From NCBI GenBank assembly GCA_964429795.1, contig CAYSCW010000017.1:1-64000 (forward strand): a DNA stretch of 64,000 bases, in the 5' to 3' direction. Shown piece after piece: positions 33,831 to 43,256 of the stretch (positions are counted from its first letter, which is position 1; each line of letters starts with the position of its first letter). The position numbers and the translations under genes were made by a program. This DNA comes from CAYSCW01 sp964429795 (GTDB lineage Bacteria > Acidobacteriota > Aminicenantia > Aminicenantales > Aminicenantaceae). The notes under the pieces are model-generated. The model saw only the letters and a list, made by a program, of their open reading frames with translations, was not told the DNA's origin and ran no database searches.

Positions 33831-35894
33831 ATGAAGAAATTTTTCTTATTATTCTTGACCGTTGTTACATTTTTCTTTTTTGTTCAGGCAGAACTGAAGG
33901 CCGATAAAAACGATCTCCCTGAGCGCTACAAAAAATGGTTGGATGAAGAGGTAATTTATATCATTCTCCCCCTGGAGAAAGAAGTCTTTCTCCAGCTCAA
34001 AACTGACCGCGAGAGAGACCTTTTCATCGAGGCTTTCTGGAAACACAGAGACCCAACTCCAGGTACTCCTGATAACGAGTTCAAGACTGAGCACTTCCGC
34101 CGCATCAGCTATGTCAACCATTTTTTCGGAAGAGGAATACCCAAACCAGGATGGCGTACAGACAGAGGGCGGATGTACATTATCCTTGGTGGGCCGAATG
34201 ACATCGAGAGGTTTGAGGGCAAAAGCCAGGTCTATCCCTCAGAAGTCTGGTTCTACCAAGGGAAGACAAATTTGGGCCTGCCTCCTGGCTTTAATCTGGT
34301 CTTCTTTCAGGAAGGGGGAACCGGAGAATTCGAGCTCTACAGTCCTCTCAGAGACGGTCCCCAAGCCCTGTTGACCTCTTATTGGGGAGATCCAATGGAT
34401 TATATAAAGGCTTATGAGATGCTTCAAGAGATTGAGCCGGATCTAGCTCTGGTTTCCCTCAGCCTCATCCCTGGGGAAGGGGGGGCTTCTTATGGACGAC
34501 CTTCCCTTTCCTCGGATTTGTTAATACAGAGGGTGGAGTCCACACCAGAGCGAGAAGTGGAGGAAAGATATGCCCAGAAATTTCTCCAGTATAAAGATAT
34601 CGTAGAAGTGGAGTATAGCGCCAATTATATCGACAGCGACGCTTTAGTCAAAGTAGTGAAGGATTCTTCAGGACTTTACTTCGTTCATTATGCCATCGAG
34701 CCTGAAAGACTCTCTGTCAATCAATACGAGAATACCTTCTCCACCAGTTTGAAACTCAACGGTACTGTGGTTGATTCTGAAGGAAGAACCATCTATCAGT
34801 TTGAAAAGGATATCAATTTGAGTTTTGACCAGGAGCAGATGAAAAACATAAGCGCCAAGCCTCTCAGCATCAGAGACATGTTCCCTCTGATCCCGGGTGA
34901 ATACAAACTGTCAATTCTGTTGAAAAACGAGGTTTCTAGAGAATTTACCTCCTTGGAGAGGAATCTGGTCATTCCCCGGGAAGATGGAGTCCCGCAGATG
35001 GCTTCTCTTATGTTGGGCTACGCCACTTCCAAGAAGAAGGCTGGCGAACAGAGATTGAGACCTTTTCAGATAGGAGATGATCAGATCTTTCTGCAGTCGA
35101 ACAGAGTGTTTCTTCAACAAGACAACCTTTTGGTGGCTTTTCAGGTTCATGGTTTGACTGAGGAATTGAAAGAAAGAGGCCAGTTGAGATTCACCTTTTT
35201 CAAGATGGATGAGAAGTTTCGCACCTTTACCAAGACGTTCGATCAATATCCGGATCTTCCCAATATTCTGGAAACTTTTTCCTTGGGAGAATTCCCTCCG
35301 GCACATTACAGGATTCAGGCTTCCCTTTTCGTGGATAGTCAGGAGGTCCTCTCTGATAGCGATGAGTTCGACATCACTTATAGCGAGGCCATAGCCCGAC
35401 CCTGGATCTACCAACAACTCCTTTCCCCATCGCAAGACCCCATCTATTCCTACTTGATCGGAGTACAACTCTTTAACAGCGGCAAAATCGAGGAAGCCAA
35501 AGCTCGCCTCCTAGAAGCTTTCCATAAAAAGCCCGATTCTATAGAGTTTGCTCAAAACCTGGCCAGGGTCCATATGAGATTGGGTGAATATAAGGAGGTT
35601 GAGACTGTTCTTTATCCCTTCTTGAATCGGCTGGAAAGGCCTCCCTATGAATTACTGTTTACCATGGGAAAAGCCTACCAGAACATGGGAAAGCTGGATA
35701 AGGCTATAGAGATTTTCGACAAGGCCATCACTCACTACGGTCTCAACATCTTCATTCTCAATTCTATAGGAGAGTGCTATTTTCAACTGGGCAATACTCA
35801 AGAGGCTTTGGCAGCCTGGGAAAAATCCTTGGAGATCAGTCCCGATCAACCACAGATTAAGAAAAGTGTGGATACATTAAAGGAGAAAAAATGA
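33831..35894 (+). CDS. GWxTD domain protein with C-terminal TPRs
   Basis: 687 residues, exported (signal about 1-22). The GWxTD domain is at the front (about 35-190), with the defining motif GWRTDRGRMYIILGGP near residue 105. A central beta-rich part (about 220-530) follows, then TPR repeats (about 545-685). The GWxTD family is common in Aminicenantes, Acidobacteriota and Bacteroidota-related genomes, but its function is unknown. It overlaps the next gene (another GWxTD protein) by 4 nt, so the two are coupled. Confidence 0.9.
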   Translation: MKKFFLLFLTVVTFFFFVQAELKADKNDLPERYKKWLDEEVIYIILPLEKEVFLQLKTDRERDLFIEAFWKHRDPTPGTPDNEFKTEHFRRISYVNHFFGRGIPKPGWRTDRGRMYIILGGPNDIERFEGKSQVYPSEVWFYQGKTNLGLPPGFNLVFFQEGGTGEFELYSPLRDGPQALLTSYWGDPMDYIKAYEMLQEIEPDLALVSLSLIPGEGGASYGRPSLSSDLLIQRVESTPEREVEERYAQKFLQYKDIVEVEYSANYIDSDALVKVVKDSSGLYFVHYAIEPERLSVNQYENTFSTSLKLNGTVVDSEGRTIYQFEKDINLSFDQEQMKNISAKPLSIRDMFPLIPGEYKLSILLKNEVSREFTSLERNLVIPREDGVPQMASLMLGYATSKKKAGEQRLRPFQIGDDQIFLQSNRVFLQQDNLLVAFQVHGLTEELKERGQLRFTFFKMDEKFRTFTKTFDQYPDLPNILETFSLGEFPPAHYRIQASLFVDSQEVLSDSDEFDITYSEAIARPWIYQQLLSPSQDPIYSYLIGVQLFNSGKIEEAKARLLEAFHKKPDSIEFAQNLARVHMRLGEYKEVETVLYPFLNRLERPPYELLFTMGKAYQNMGKLDKAIEIFDKAITHYGLNIFILNSIGECYFQLGNTQEALAAWEKSLEISPDQPQIKKSVDTLKEKK

Positions 35895-36901
35895 TCGATA
35901 CCTTAAATTCAAAGAAAAAACAGAGGATAAGAACTCTTTCCTCAATGCTGTTGCCGCTTGTTATCGTCTCTTTTGTTTTGCTTTTCTTCTCCTCTTCATG
36001 CCGACTCTATAAACTGGAGCAAAAGCTGGACCCTGATAATGCAGAGTTTTTATCAAGAGTGAGATACATTATCACTGCCAAAGAGAGGAAAATCTTCCTC
36101 GAACTTCCTGATGCTGAGAAGGAAGATTTTAAGAAAGAGTTCTGGAAGAGACGCGATCCCGATCCTTCCACGGAGGAAAATGAGTTCAAGATGGAGTATT
36201 TCAATCGCATGGAGGTATCCGAAAATATCTTTGTTTCTGAGGGAAGACCGGGATGGCTGACCGACAGGGGAAGAATCTATATCCTTTTCGGACCCCCTAT
36301 GGACAGAATAACTTATCCTATGGGCGAGGATCCTTACGGCCGTTGCCGCGAAATCTGGTATTATGGGAATTTTCCCGTGGTCTTCATCGATTCAACCTGC
36401 TCTGGAGACTATCGTCTGGTCACTTATGACCTGAGTTCGATTCGTTCACTCAACCTGATGTATATGCACGAACTCAGCATGGCTCAGGCGCGCGCTCAAG
36501 ATACCATAAGAGGCGAGAGAAAGTTTATTGACTTTGACCTGAATGTGAAAAAGACACTGGTTGAAGAGGATAGATTGGAAGGGGTTGTGACCATAGCTAT
36601 CCCTTATGCTGATCTCTGGTTCAAGGCTGAGGAGGAGATATTGAGCACTGTGCTTGATTTGAAGCTTGAGCTCAAAGATGCAGAGGGCACTCTTATCTGG
36701 GAATATGAAGATTCCTTCGATATTGAAATCAGCGAGCAAGAGCTTAAGGAGAGTAATATAAAGGAATACAAGATAGAGATTCCTTTTGCCTGGGACAAGG
36801 ATGTGGATAAACTTCGGAAGGGGAAAAATCAGCTTTTCGCCCTTATCAAGAACAGGACAGGCGGAGAAGAGCTGAGAAAGATCAGAGAATTCACCTTCTG
36901 A
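35891..36901 (+). CDS. GWxTD domain lipoprotein
   Basis: 336 residues with a lipoprotein signal ending in SSSC (Cys about 37). The GWxTD motif reads PGWLTDRGRIYILFGPP (about 117-133), and the domain is followed by a beta-rich C-terminal region. Its start overlaps the first GWxTD gene, so both should be made together and may form a complex at the outer membrane. About 400 bp without genes follow, with a repeat and a promoter. Confidence 0.9.
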   Translation: MIDTLNSKKKQRIRTLSSMLLPLVIVSFVLLFFSSSCRLYKLEQKLDPDNAEFLSRVRYIITAKERKIFLELPDAEKEDFKKEFWKRRDPDPSTEENEFKMEYFNRMEVSENIFVSEGRPGWLTDRGRIYILFGPPMDRITYPMGEDPYGRCREIWYYGNFPVVFIDSTCSGDYRLVTYDLSSIRSLNLMYMHELSMAQARAQDTIRGERKFIDFDLNVKKTLVEEDRLEGVVTIAIPYADLWFKAEEEILSTVLDLKLELKDAEGTLIWEYEDSFDIEISEQELKESNIKEYKIEIPFAWDKDVDKLRKGKNQLFALIKNRTGGEELRKIREFTF

Positions 36902-36992
36902 TTGGGAAAAAAGAGACAGGCTCATTGTTGTCTCACTCCCTAACTGGATGAAGTGTCTTCACTCATCACCAAAACCATGATGCAGTACAAGT

Positions 36993-37130
36993 CAGGTAAG
37001 CTGATTCGTCAGCCCACGGATTTTCCCCAGCGAGGAAAGTAGGAGAGGAACCATGCCCGCTCGCCTCCGGATGACTTCCTCCTCAGCTTACCTGCCTTCT
37101 TTTGAAACTGTCACGGAAATAAGAATGCTT
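36993..37130 (+). repeat. Dispersed palindromic element, copy 2 (complete)
   Basis: CAGGTAAGCTGA (36993-37004) and TCAGCTTACCTG (37083-37094) are perfect 12-bp terminal inverted repeats. The core 37019-37062 matches the inverted core of the element at 51349-51393 (about 41 of 45), and 37031-37130 matches 33600-33697. Copies in different contexts suggest a mobile, non-autonomous element or a structured RNA motif. Confidence 0.7.
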
Positions 37131-37147
37131 GCATAAACAAAAAAATA

Positions 37148-37176
37148 TTGTCAAAGAAAAACATAAATGTTAAGAT
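37148..37176 (+). promoter_or_regulatory. Sigma-70 promoter of the TonB-dependent receptor
   Basis: TTGTCA (37148-37153), 17-bp spacer, TAAGAT (37171-37176); each is one base from consensus. The leader to the GTG start at 37303 is about 120 nt, with GGAGG at 37292-37296. Confidence 0.65.
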
Positions 37177-37302
37177 TGCTGCTACTTAAACATAGAAGTT
37201 GAAAACCCAAAAAATCAGTGTGTATTCATTTTTAAGACTTCTTGCTTGATGACTGAGAAGACAACATCGTTGTAAAAACAAAGTAAGAAGAGGAGGCTCA
37301 GA

Positions 37303-40300
37303 GTGAAAAAAAAGCTGTGCAGAGTCTTTTTGATCATATATTTATTTCTAGGAGTAACCTTTCCAGGATTATCCCAGAGTCAAGCCAGTTCCCTGAGGGG
37401 GAAAATTATTGATACCGAAGGACTCCCCCTTCCTGGGGCTTTTATCTATATATCATCGCCAGCTTTAATGGAGATTCAAACCTATATTACTGCCCATACC
37501 GGTAACTTCAGGTTTACCCTTCTCCCCCCAGGTGCCTACACTCTCACAGTGGAAATGCCAGGATTTAAAACAATCAACATAGAAAACATTAAGGTCAGCA
37601 CAGGGAAGACCACAACTATCATTATCACCATGGAGATTACAAAAATCGAAGAGGAAATCACTCCCGACATCCCTTCGCCTACACTTGATGTGGAATCGGC
37701 AAAAACGGCAGTGATCCTAGAGCAGAAAATCATAAAAAACATCCCTCTTTCCCGGGACTTACACCATATTGTCAATTCTGATTCTAGTGTGCATTTGGAA
37801 GGTACTCCCTACCAGCCCGAAGTTATAGTCCACGGCTCATCAGCCCGAGCCAACACTTACGCCTGGGATGGTTTGAGCATGAACGATCCCTGGGGGATGT
37901 TACTTATCACCAATATCAACTTTGACATTATAGAAGAAATAGAACTGGAGACTGCTGGCCATCCTCCAGCTATTGAGTCCACTGAGGGAGGGTACATCAA
38001 TGTGGTTCCTAAATCTGGCGGAAACAGATTCGTTGGAGAAGTCCTTCTCTCTCATAAAAGCGATTCATTGACCCAATCTCTGCTCTCTGAAAGAGAATTG
38101 GATGACCCTGAAATTCTGCCTCTTCTTGCCGATCAGAAGATGTGGGATATGTCTTTATCTTTCGGAGGTTCTCTCCTGGAAAACAGATTATGGTATTTCG
38201 GCAGCGGTCGTCTGATCTCTCACGATCGGACCACTGACTTTAATTCCTGGACAGATCCTATGGGCAAGAGTCATGAAGATTATCTCTGGAGTGATAATGA
38301 AAAATTGGGCTTCTTCAGACTGAACAGCAAAATCACTTCCCAGGTCACATTTTCCGTCATGTTTAACTATACCAATCGCCATCAGCCAATTTACGATTCC
38401 TCTCTGGGATGGAATATAACAGAGGAAGCCACTCGAGTCTGGGATCACGAAAAAAATTACACTTTGGACGGCAGGGCGAGCTACATTCTTAACCAAAACA
38501 CAGTTGTTGAATGGAAGGCAAGCTACTTATCCAATCAGCTTCCTCTTTATATCAATCAAGAAGCTAGGGAGAGTCCTCAATACATTGATGAAGCCACAGG
38601 CTATCTCTGGGGGAGTGCTCCCTTCAACGAAAAACGGCTTGCCAAAAGATTTCAAGTTGGAGCCTATTTTACCCGGTTTCAGGATGACTTCTTGAGAGGT
38701 AACCACCAGCTCAAACTGGGCGCAGAATACGAATATGTCCACGGGGAGCAGGATACTTGGAAAAACGACAATCTGTTGATCAACTATTTTGATGGAAGCC
38801 CCTATTATTTTGGACTGGACTCATCACCTACCACCGGCAGCATGGTTGGAAAAGGGATGATTCATTTTTATCTAGCCAGTATGCAGAAAGAGGGATTAAA
38901 TTCCATCATCGAACTCAAAAAACTGGGTTTTTTTATCCAGGAAAGGGTGACCTTTGCTGATAGACTGACTCTCAATTTTGGAATTCGATTCGACCGTAGC
39001 GATGCCCGGATGCCAGCCTTTCAAAAATTAGCCAGTGGAAATCCGTTATCTCTTCAATTAGGGGAAGAATTGATCAAACCTGAGTATGACGTTAATCCCT
39101 ATGATGAAAATATTGTTCCAGAATTGAAAAATCTAATGACCTGGAACAGTTGGTCTCCCCGAGTAGGCATGAGTTTGAATGTTTATGGCAACGGAAAAAC
39201 AGTGTTAAAAGCCTCATTTGCTCGCTATAACGAATACATGATGTTACACTACCTCATACCTTTAAATCCTTTCTTTCCCGGCCGGTCTCATCGATTCTTC
39301 TGGTACGATGAAAACATGAACGGCCAGCCAGATGATACCGATACTTACCTTCTTGACTATGAGGACTATCGCTTATACATAGAGGACTATTATAGAAAAA
39401 GAATAGACCCGGATATTAAATCTCCTTATACCCAGGAATGGACTATCGGACTCAACCAAGAGATACTTAGAGATCTTTCGATAGGAATAAATTATCTCTA
39501 CAAACGCAAAGAAAATATTCTGGAAAACGTCCGCTATTCGCCTGATACAGATAGCGATTGGTACACACTCGATCAAGACTCAGAGGGATGGTGGATACCT
39601 TTCCATACCGTGGTTCCAGGAAATCATGATTATCAGGATACCCCAGTTACCGTCTATTTCTGGTCCCAAAACGCTCCTCTGTCCTTCAATCGCCTCAAAA
39701 ATGTCCCTGAATTGAAGAGGAAGTATGAAGCTTTAGAATTGGCGGTCAAAAAGCGATGGTCACATAACTGGCAATTGCTGGGTTCTGTGGTTTGGAGCAA
39801 ATCGACGGGCAACATGCCCTTAGGGTATGAAGCCAGTTCAGGATTTACCGAAGCCGCCGACTCTCCCAATTATTTCGTGAATTATCCACCGGAAGAATCC
39901 AGGTTGGATTATGACAGGCCTTTGGTTGTCAAGCTCATGGGGACATACAGGTTTCAGTTCGGTCTTCTGTTGAGTTTCTACTACACCCATATGAGTGGAA
40001 GGCCATGGGCAAGAAGCGTCACCATCTACCCCCCGGTTTCCTGGATTGAGGATAATCATGCATATGGTTCTTTCGCCAGAGTCTATTTGGAGTCACCCGG
40101 AACAAGAAGACATGATTCTTATAACAATCTTGACCTGAGGGTGGAGAAGGAACTGCGCTTGGGAGATTCTACAAAAATAAGTGCCTACGTGGACATTCTT
40201 AATGTGCTGGGAAGTCGATATAAAATCGCTCAACAAAATGATGATGGATTCTGGTTTCCAGACGATGAGAACACTGCACAGGGAAAGCGGGTGCTGAGTC

Positions 40301-40371
40301 CGGACTATGATATGGTGACCTATATTTTGGGATCGAGGATATTCATGTTGGGCTTCCGTTTCAGCTTCTGA
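37303..40371 (+). CDS. TonB-dependent receptor with carboxypeptidase-regulatory domain
   Basis: 1022 residues starting at GTG, with a signal peptide (about 1-25). The N-terminal regulatory domain (about 28-110) shows GKIIDTEGLPLPGAFIYI and PPGAYTLTVEMPGFK. A plug domain (about 130-230) follows, then a long beta-barrel with many aromatic strand ends, finishing in MLGFRFSF. It imports large nutrients, probably peptides or glycans, with energy from TonB. Peptidase genes downstream support peptide use. No TonB/ExbBD genes are seen in this window. Confidence 0.9.
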   Translation: MKKKLCRVFLIIYLFLGVTFPGLSQSQASSLRGKIIDTEGLPLPGAFIYISSPALMEIQTYITAHTGNFRFTLLPPGAYTLTVEMPGFKTINIENIKVSTGKTTTIIITMEITKIEEEITPDIPSPTLDVESAKTAVILEQKIIKNIPLSRDLHHIVNSDSSVHLEGTPYQPEVIVHGSSARANTYAWDGLSMNDPWGMLLITNINFDIIEEIELETAGHPPAIESTEGGYINVVPKSGGNRFVGEVLLSHKSDSLTQSLLSERELDDPEILPLLADQKMWDMSLSFGGSLLENRLWYFGSGRLISHDRTTDFNSWTDPMGKSHEDYLWSDNEKLGFFRLNSKITSQVTFSVMFNYTNRHQPIYDSSLGWNITEEATRVWDHEKNYTLDGRASYILNQNTVVEWKASYLSNQLPLYINQEARESPQYIDEATGYLWGSAPFNEKRLAKRFQVGAYFTRFQDDFLRGNHQLKLGAEYEYVHGEQDTWKNDNLLINYFDGSPYYFGLDSSPTTGSMVGKGMIHFYLASMQKEGLNSIIELKKLGFFIQERVTFADRLTLNFGIRFDRSDARMPAFQKLASGNPLSLQLGEELIKPEYDVNPYDENIVPELKNLMTWNSWSPRVGMSLNVYGNGKTVLKASFARYNEYMMLHYLIPLNPFFPGRSHRFFWYDENMNGQPDDTDTYLLDYEDYRLYIEDYYRKRIDPDIKSPYTQEWTIGLNQEILRDLSIGINYLYKRKENILENVRYSPDTDSDWYTLDQDSEGWWIPFHTVVPGNHDYQDTPVTVYFWSQNAPLSFNRLKNVPELKRKYEALELAVKKRWSHNWQLLGSVVWSKSTGNMPLGYEASSGFTEAADSPNYFVNYPPEESRLDYDRPLVVKLMGTYRFQFGLLLSFYYTHMSGRPWARSVTIYPPVSWIEDNHAYGSFARVYLESPGTRRHDSYNNLDLRVEKELRLGDSTKISAYVDILNVLGSRYKIAQQNDDGFWFPDDENTAQGKRVLSPDYDMVTYILGSRIFMLGFRFSF

Positions 40372-40681
40372 TCGATAAATCCTTTCTACTTTTTCAATTT
40401 TTCAATGGTAGCGATGATGTTCTTAACTTGGGGAACCTAATGTATTCCTGGATAATGGCCGCATCCTGTCCTCCTATTAATACTAGGCTCTTCTCTATGA
40501 TAATGAATTTTATGCCCTGAGCCAAGCAATGCGCTTTAATCTTTCCTTTTTTTCTTGTAATATATTTTCCTTTAAAAATAGATAATCATACAGGCTATGC
40601 ATGAGCAGCAAGGAGAACAAACTGTCAATGACTGTTTTCCAGTCTTTTCTCTCTTTCAATGATTGCTAAAGGAGGTGTTTT
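40372..40681. other. 310-bp stretch without a clear gene
   Basis: AT-rich sequence between the TonB receptor and the S9 peptidase. On the minus strand about 40402-40563 encodes a 54-codon frame without a convincing start; it may be a decayed gene end but cannot be identified. No convincing promoter is seen for the plus-strand peptidase, though a GGAGG ribosome binding site lies at 40672-40676. Confidence 0.3.
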
Positions 40682-43240
40682 ATGCACAATAATTTAGAAG
40701 TAAAGAAAGCTATGTATCGTGTAATGAGTGTGATTGGGAGAACAATTGTTTTGACATGTGTATTCCTTATAGGGGCGAATCTTTTATGGGCGAAGCAGAG
40801 ACAGTATGAAGAATCTTACCTTCTTCCGCCAGAGCCAGTCCAGAATATCTTGAAGAGAGACAGACATTACGACATGCTCGAGGCCATGAGTCCGGATAGA
40901 GACCATTGTATGATTCCGATTCAGCCTTATTTTTCCACATTAGAGCTCATGGCCCAGAAGACGTACCGTCTGGCCATGCTTGAGTTTTGTCCGGATACGA
41001 ACCGTGAATGGCGCCTTTCCACCCAGGGGATAAAGGGACTGAAGATCTATTCTTTGAGCAAGAGAAAATCCTGGCAGGTTGAGCTTCCCGAGGACATTTT
41101 TGTCAGTGATATGATGTGGTCACCTGAGGGGAAAAAGATTGCTTTTTTGGCTCATCTTAAAGAGGGAACACAGGTCTGGGTTGCAGATGTTTTGAGCGGT
41201 AAGGCCGAACCTCTCAGCCACGCCTTTGTGATGGCCACCTTGGCGGGAAGACCTCAATGGCGACGCCGACCAACAGACTCATCCCGAATGCTCCAATGGA
41301 TGCCTGGTGGGGCAGTTCTTGCTTTGTTAGTTCCAGAAGATCGTGCTCCAGAGCCCAAGAAAGATTCTATTCCCAGCACTCCCATTATCCACCGGACTCG
41401 GGAAAAGTCCACTCCTACACAAACTTATCCATTTCTGCTCTGCACCCCGACCGATAAAGAGCTTTTCCGCTATTACACCACAGCTCAGTTGGCCATTCTC
41501 TCTCCTGGAGAGCCTCCAAGAAAAATTGGAGCCCCGGCCATGTACATGAGCATTTCCCTCAGTCCGGACGGTAAATATATCCTTGCTGAAAAGATGGTTG
41601 AGCCCTTTTCTTATATAGTCGGTTACGGCAGTTTCCCCCGGGAATTGCAGGTGATGGATTTGGAAGGAAAGGTTCTTTCCACAATTCGCAAAGTCCCCCT
41701 GCAGGAGGCTATGAGGGGAGACAGAGATAGGGAAGGAGAAGAAGATCTTCCCCGAGATGTTGCCTGGCGTCCTGATGGAAAAGGGCTGAGCTTTCTCTGG
41801 CGTGAAAAGAAGAAGGAGGAGAAGTCTGAGGAAGAGTCAGATGATTCAAAACGAAAAGATAGACTCATGTTCCTGGCTCCTCCTTTTGACATGTCTCAGG
41901 TACAGACCCTTGTTTTAAGTGAAAAGCGTTTCAGCGATGTCATCTACTCCTCCGAGGAGCATTTTGTCTTTGCCACATTGACCAAGAGAGACGGTAAGAA
42001 AAGGCAGCAGGAGATCGTAGCTTACGATTTGACCAAAAAAAAGCCTAAGCAGTATGTTTTAGTCAAAGATATCGATCCTGAAGATGTGTTGAAGCTTCCG
42101 GGGGAGATTGTCACCCTTCGAACCGGAAACGGCATTATCTTTGCCCTTCTCTCCAGTGATTGGAAATCGGTTTACCTCCAGGGACCGGGTTATAAAGAAG
42201 ATTTCAAGCCTCAGCCTTTTATTGATGAAACCACTATTAAAAGCAGTGAAAAAATACGTATTTTTGAGAGTAATAAAGATGTCTATGAGCGTCCATTGGT
42301 CCCCGTTGATGACAATATGTCACAGATCATTATCAGCCGTGAATCAATGAGTATCTTTTCCGATTACTATCTCTGGCACAAGGACGGCTCGGCAGAAAAG
42401 CTGACAGATAATCGAGATCCTTTTTCAGAGGTTGCTCGTTGTAAGAGGATCGATTTTGATTTCAAGCGCAGAGACGGTTTGGTAATACAGGGACGTATTT
42501 CTCTTCCTGTAGATTATAAAGAGGGGAGCCGGGTGCCGGCTGTTTTCTGGGCCTATCCGATGGAATACCAATCTTTTGAGGAATACAAGAAGGCGGCCTT
42601 CCGTTTTCATAATCACAATGCATTTCCTCACCTGGATTACAGGAATTCTTCCGAGATATGGCTCACTCAGGGATATGCAGTGGTCGAACCCGATATTCCC
42701 ATTATCGGGAAGGGGGAGAAGTACAACGACAATTATATTGCCCATCTTACGGATTCAATGTATGCAGCTATTCGGAAGGTGGACCAGATGGGCTATGTGG
42801 ACATTGACCGCATCGGCGTGGGCGGACACAGTTACGGAGCCTTCATGACTGTAAACCTTCTGGCTCATTCCAGTTTCTTCAAAGCGGGTATCGCGGGTGA
42901 TGGGGCTTTCAACAGAACGTTGACTCCCATGACGTTCCAGAATGAAAAGCGTTTTTTGTGGGAAGCTCAGAATACTTATCTTGAAATGTCACCCTTTTTC
43001 TATGCCGATCATATCGACACTCCTCTCCTCATGTATCATGGAGCCCAGGATAATAACACCGGAACTTTTCTCATCCAGTCGGAACGCCTGCTTCAGGCCT
43101 TGACCGGATTAGGAAAAAAGGCTGTTCTCTACATCTATCCCTTCGAGTCCCACGGGCCAAGGTGCATTGAGACCTATATGGACCTTTGGGCTCGCTGGAT
43201 TGACTGGTTCGACACTTACGTGAAGGAGAATGGGGAATAA
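40682..43240 (+). CDS. S9-family serine peptidase (prolyl oligopeptidase-like)
   Basis: 852 residues. A hydrophobic N-terminal segment (about 15-38) suggests export. A WD-like beta-propeller (about 60-570) limits substrate size. The alpha/beta hydrolase part has the nucleophile in GGHSYGAF (Ser about 717), Asp in GAQDNN (about 789) and His in ESHGP (about 823). It probably cleaves oligopeptides in the periplasm. The start of the next gene (43257) is 16 nt after its stop. Confidence 0.9.
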   Translation: MHNNLEVKKAMYRVMSVIGRTIVLTCVFLIGANLLWAKQRQYEESYLLPPEPVQNILKRDRHYDMLEAMSPDRDHCMIPIQPYFSTLELMAQKTYRLAMLEFCPDTNREWRLSTQGIKGLKIYSLSKRKSWQVELPEDIFVSDMMWSPEGKKIAFLAHLKEGTQVWVADVLSGKAEPLSHAFVMATLAGRPQWRRRPTDSSRMLQWMPGGAVLALLVPEDRAPEPKKDSIPSTPIIHRTREKSTPTQTYPFLLCTPTDKELFRYYTTAQLAILSPGEPPRKIGAPAMYMSISLSPDGKYILAEKMVEPFSYIVGYGSFPRELQVMDLEGKVLSTIRKVPLQEAMRGDRDREGEEDLPRDVAWRPDGKGLSFLWREKKKEEKSEEESDDSKRKDRLMFLAPPFDMSQVQTLVLSEKRFSDVIYSSEEHFVFATLTKRDGKKRQQEIVAYDLTKKKPKQYVLVKDIDPEDVLKLPGEIVTLRTGNGIIFALLSSDWKSVYLQGPGYKEDFKPQPFIDETTIKSSEKIRIFESNKDVYERPLVPVDDNMSQIIISRESMSIFSDYYLWHKDGSAEKLTDNRDPFSEVARCKRIDFDFKRRDGLVIQGRISLPVDYKEGSRVPAVFWAYPMEYQSFEEYKKAAFRFHNHNAFPHLDYRNSSEIWLTQGYAVVEPDIPIIGKGEKYNDNYIAHLTDSMYAAIRKVDQMGYVDIDRIGVGGHSYGAFMTVNLLAHSSFFKAGIAGDGAFNRTLTPMTFQNEKRFLWEAQNTYLEMSPFFYADHIDTPLLMYHGAQDNNTGTFLIQSERLLQALTGLGKKAVLYIYPFESHGPRCIETYMDLWARWIDWFDTYVKENGE

Positions 43241-43256
43241 TAAAAAGGGAGGATCC

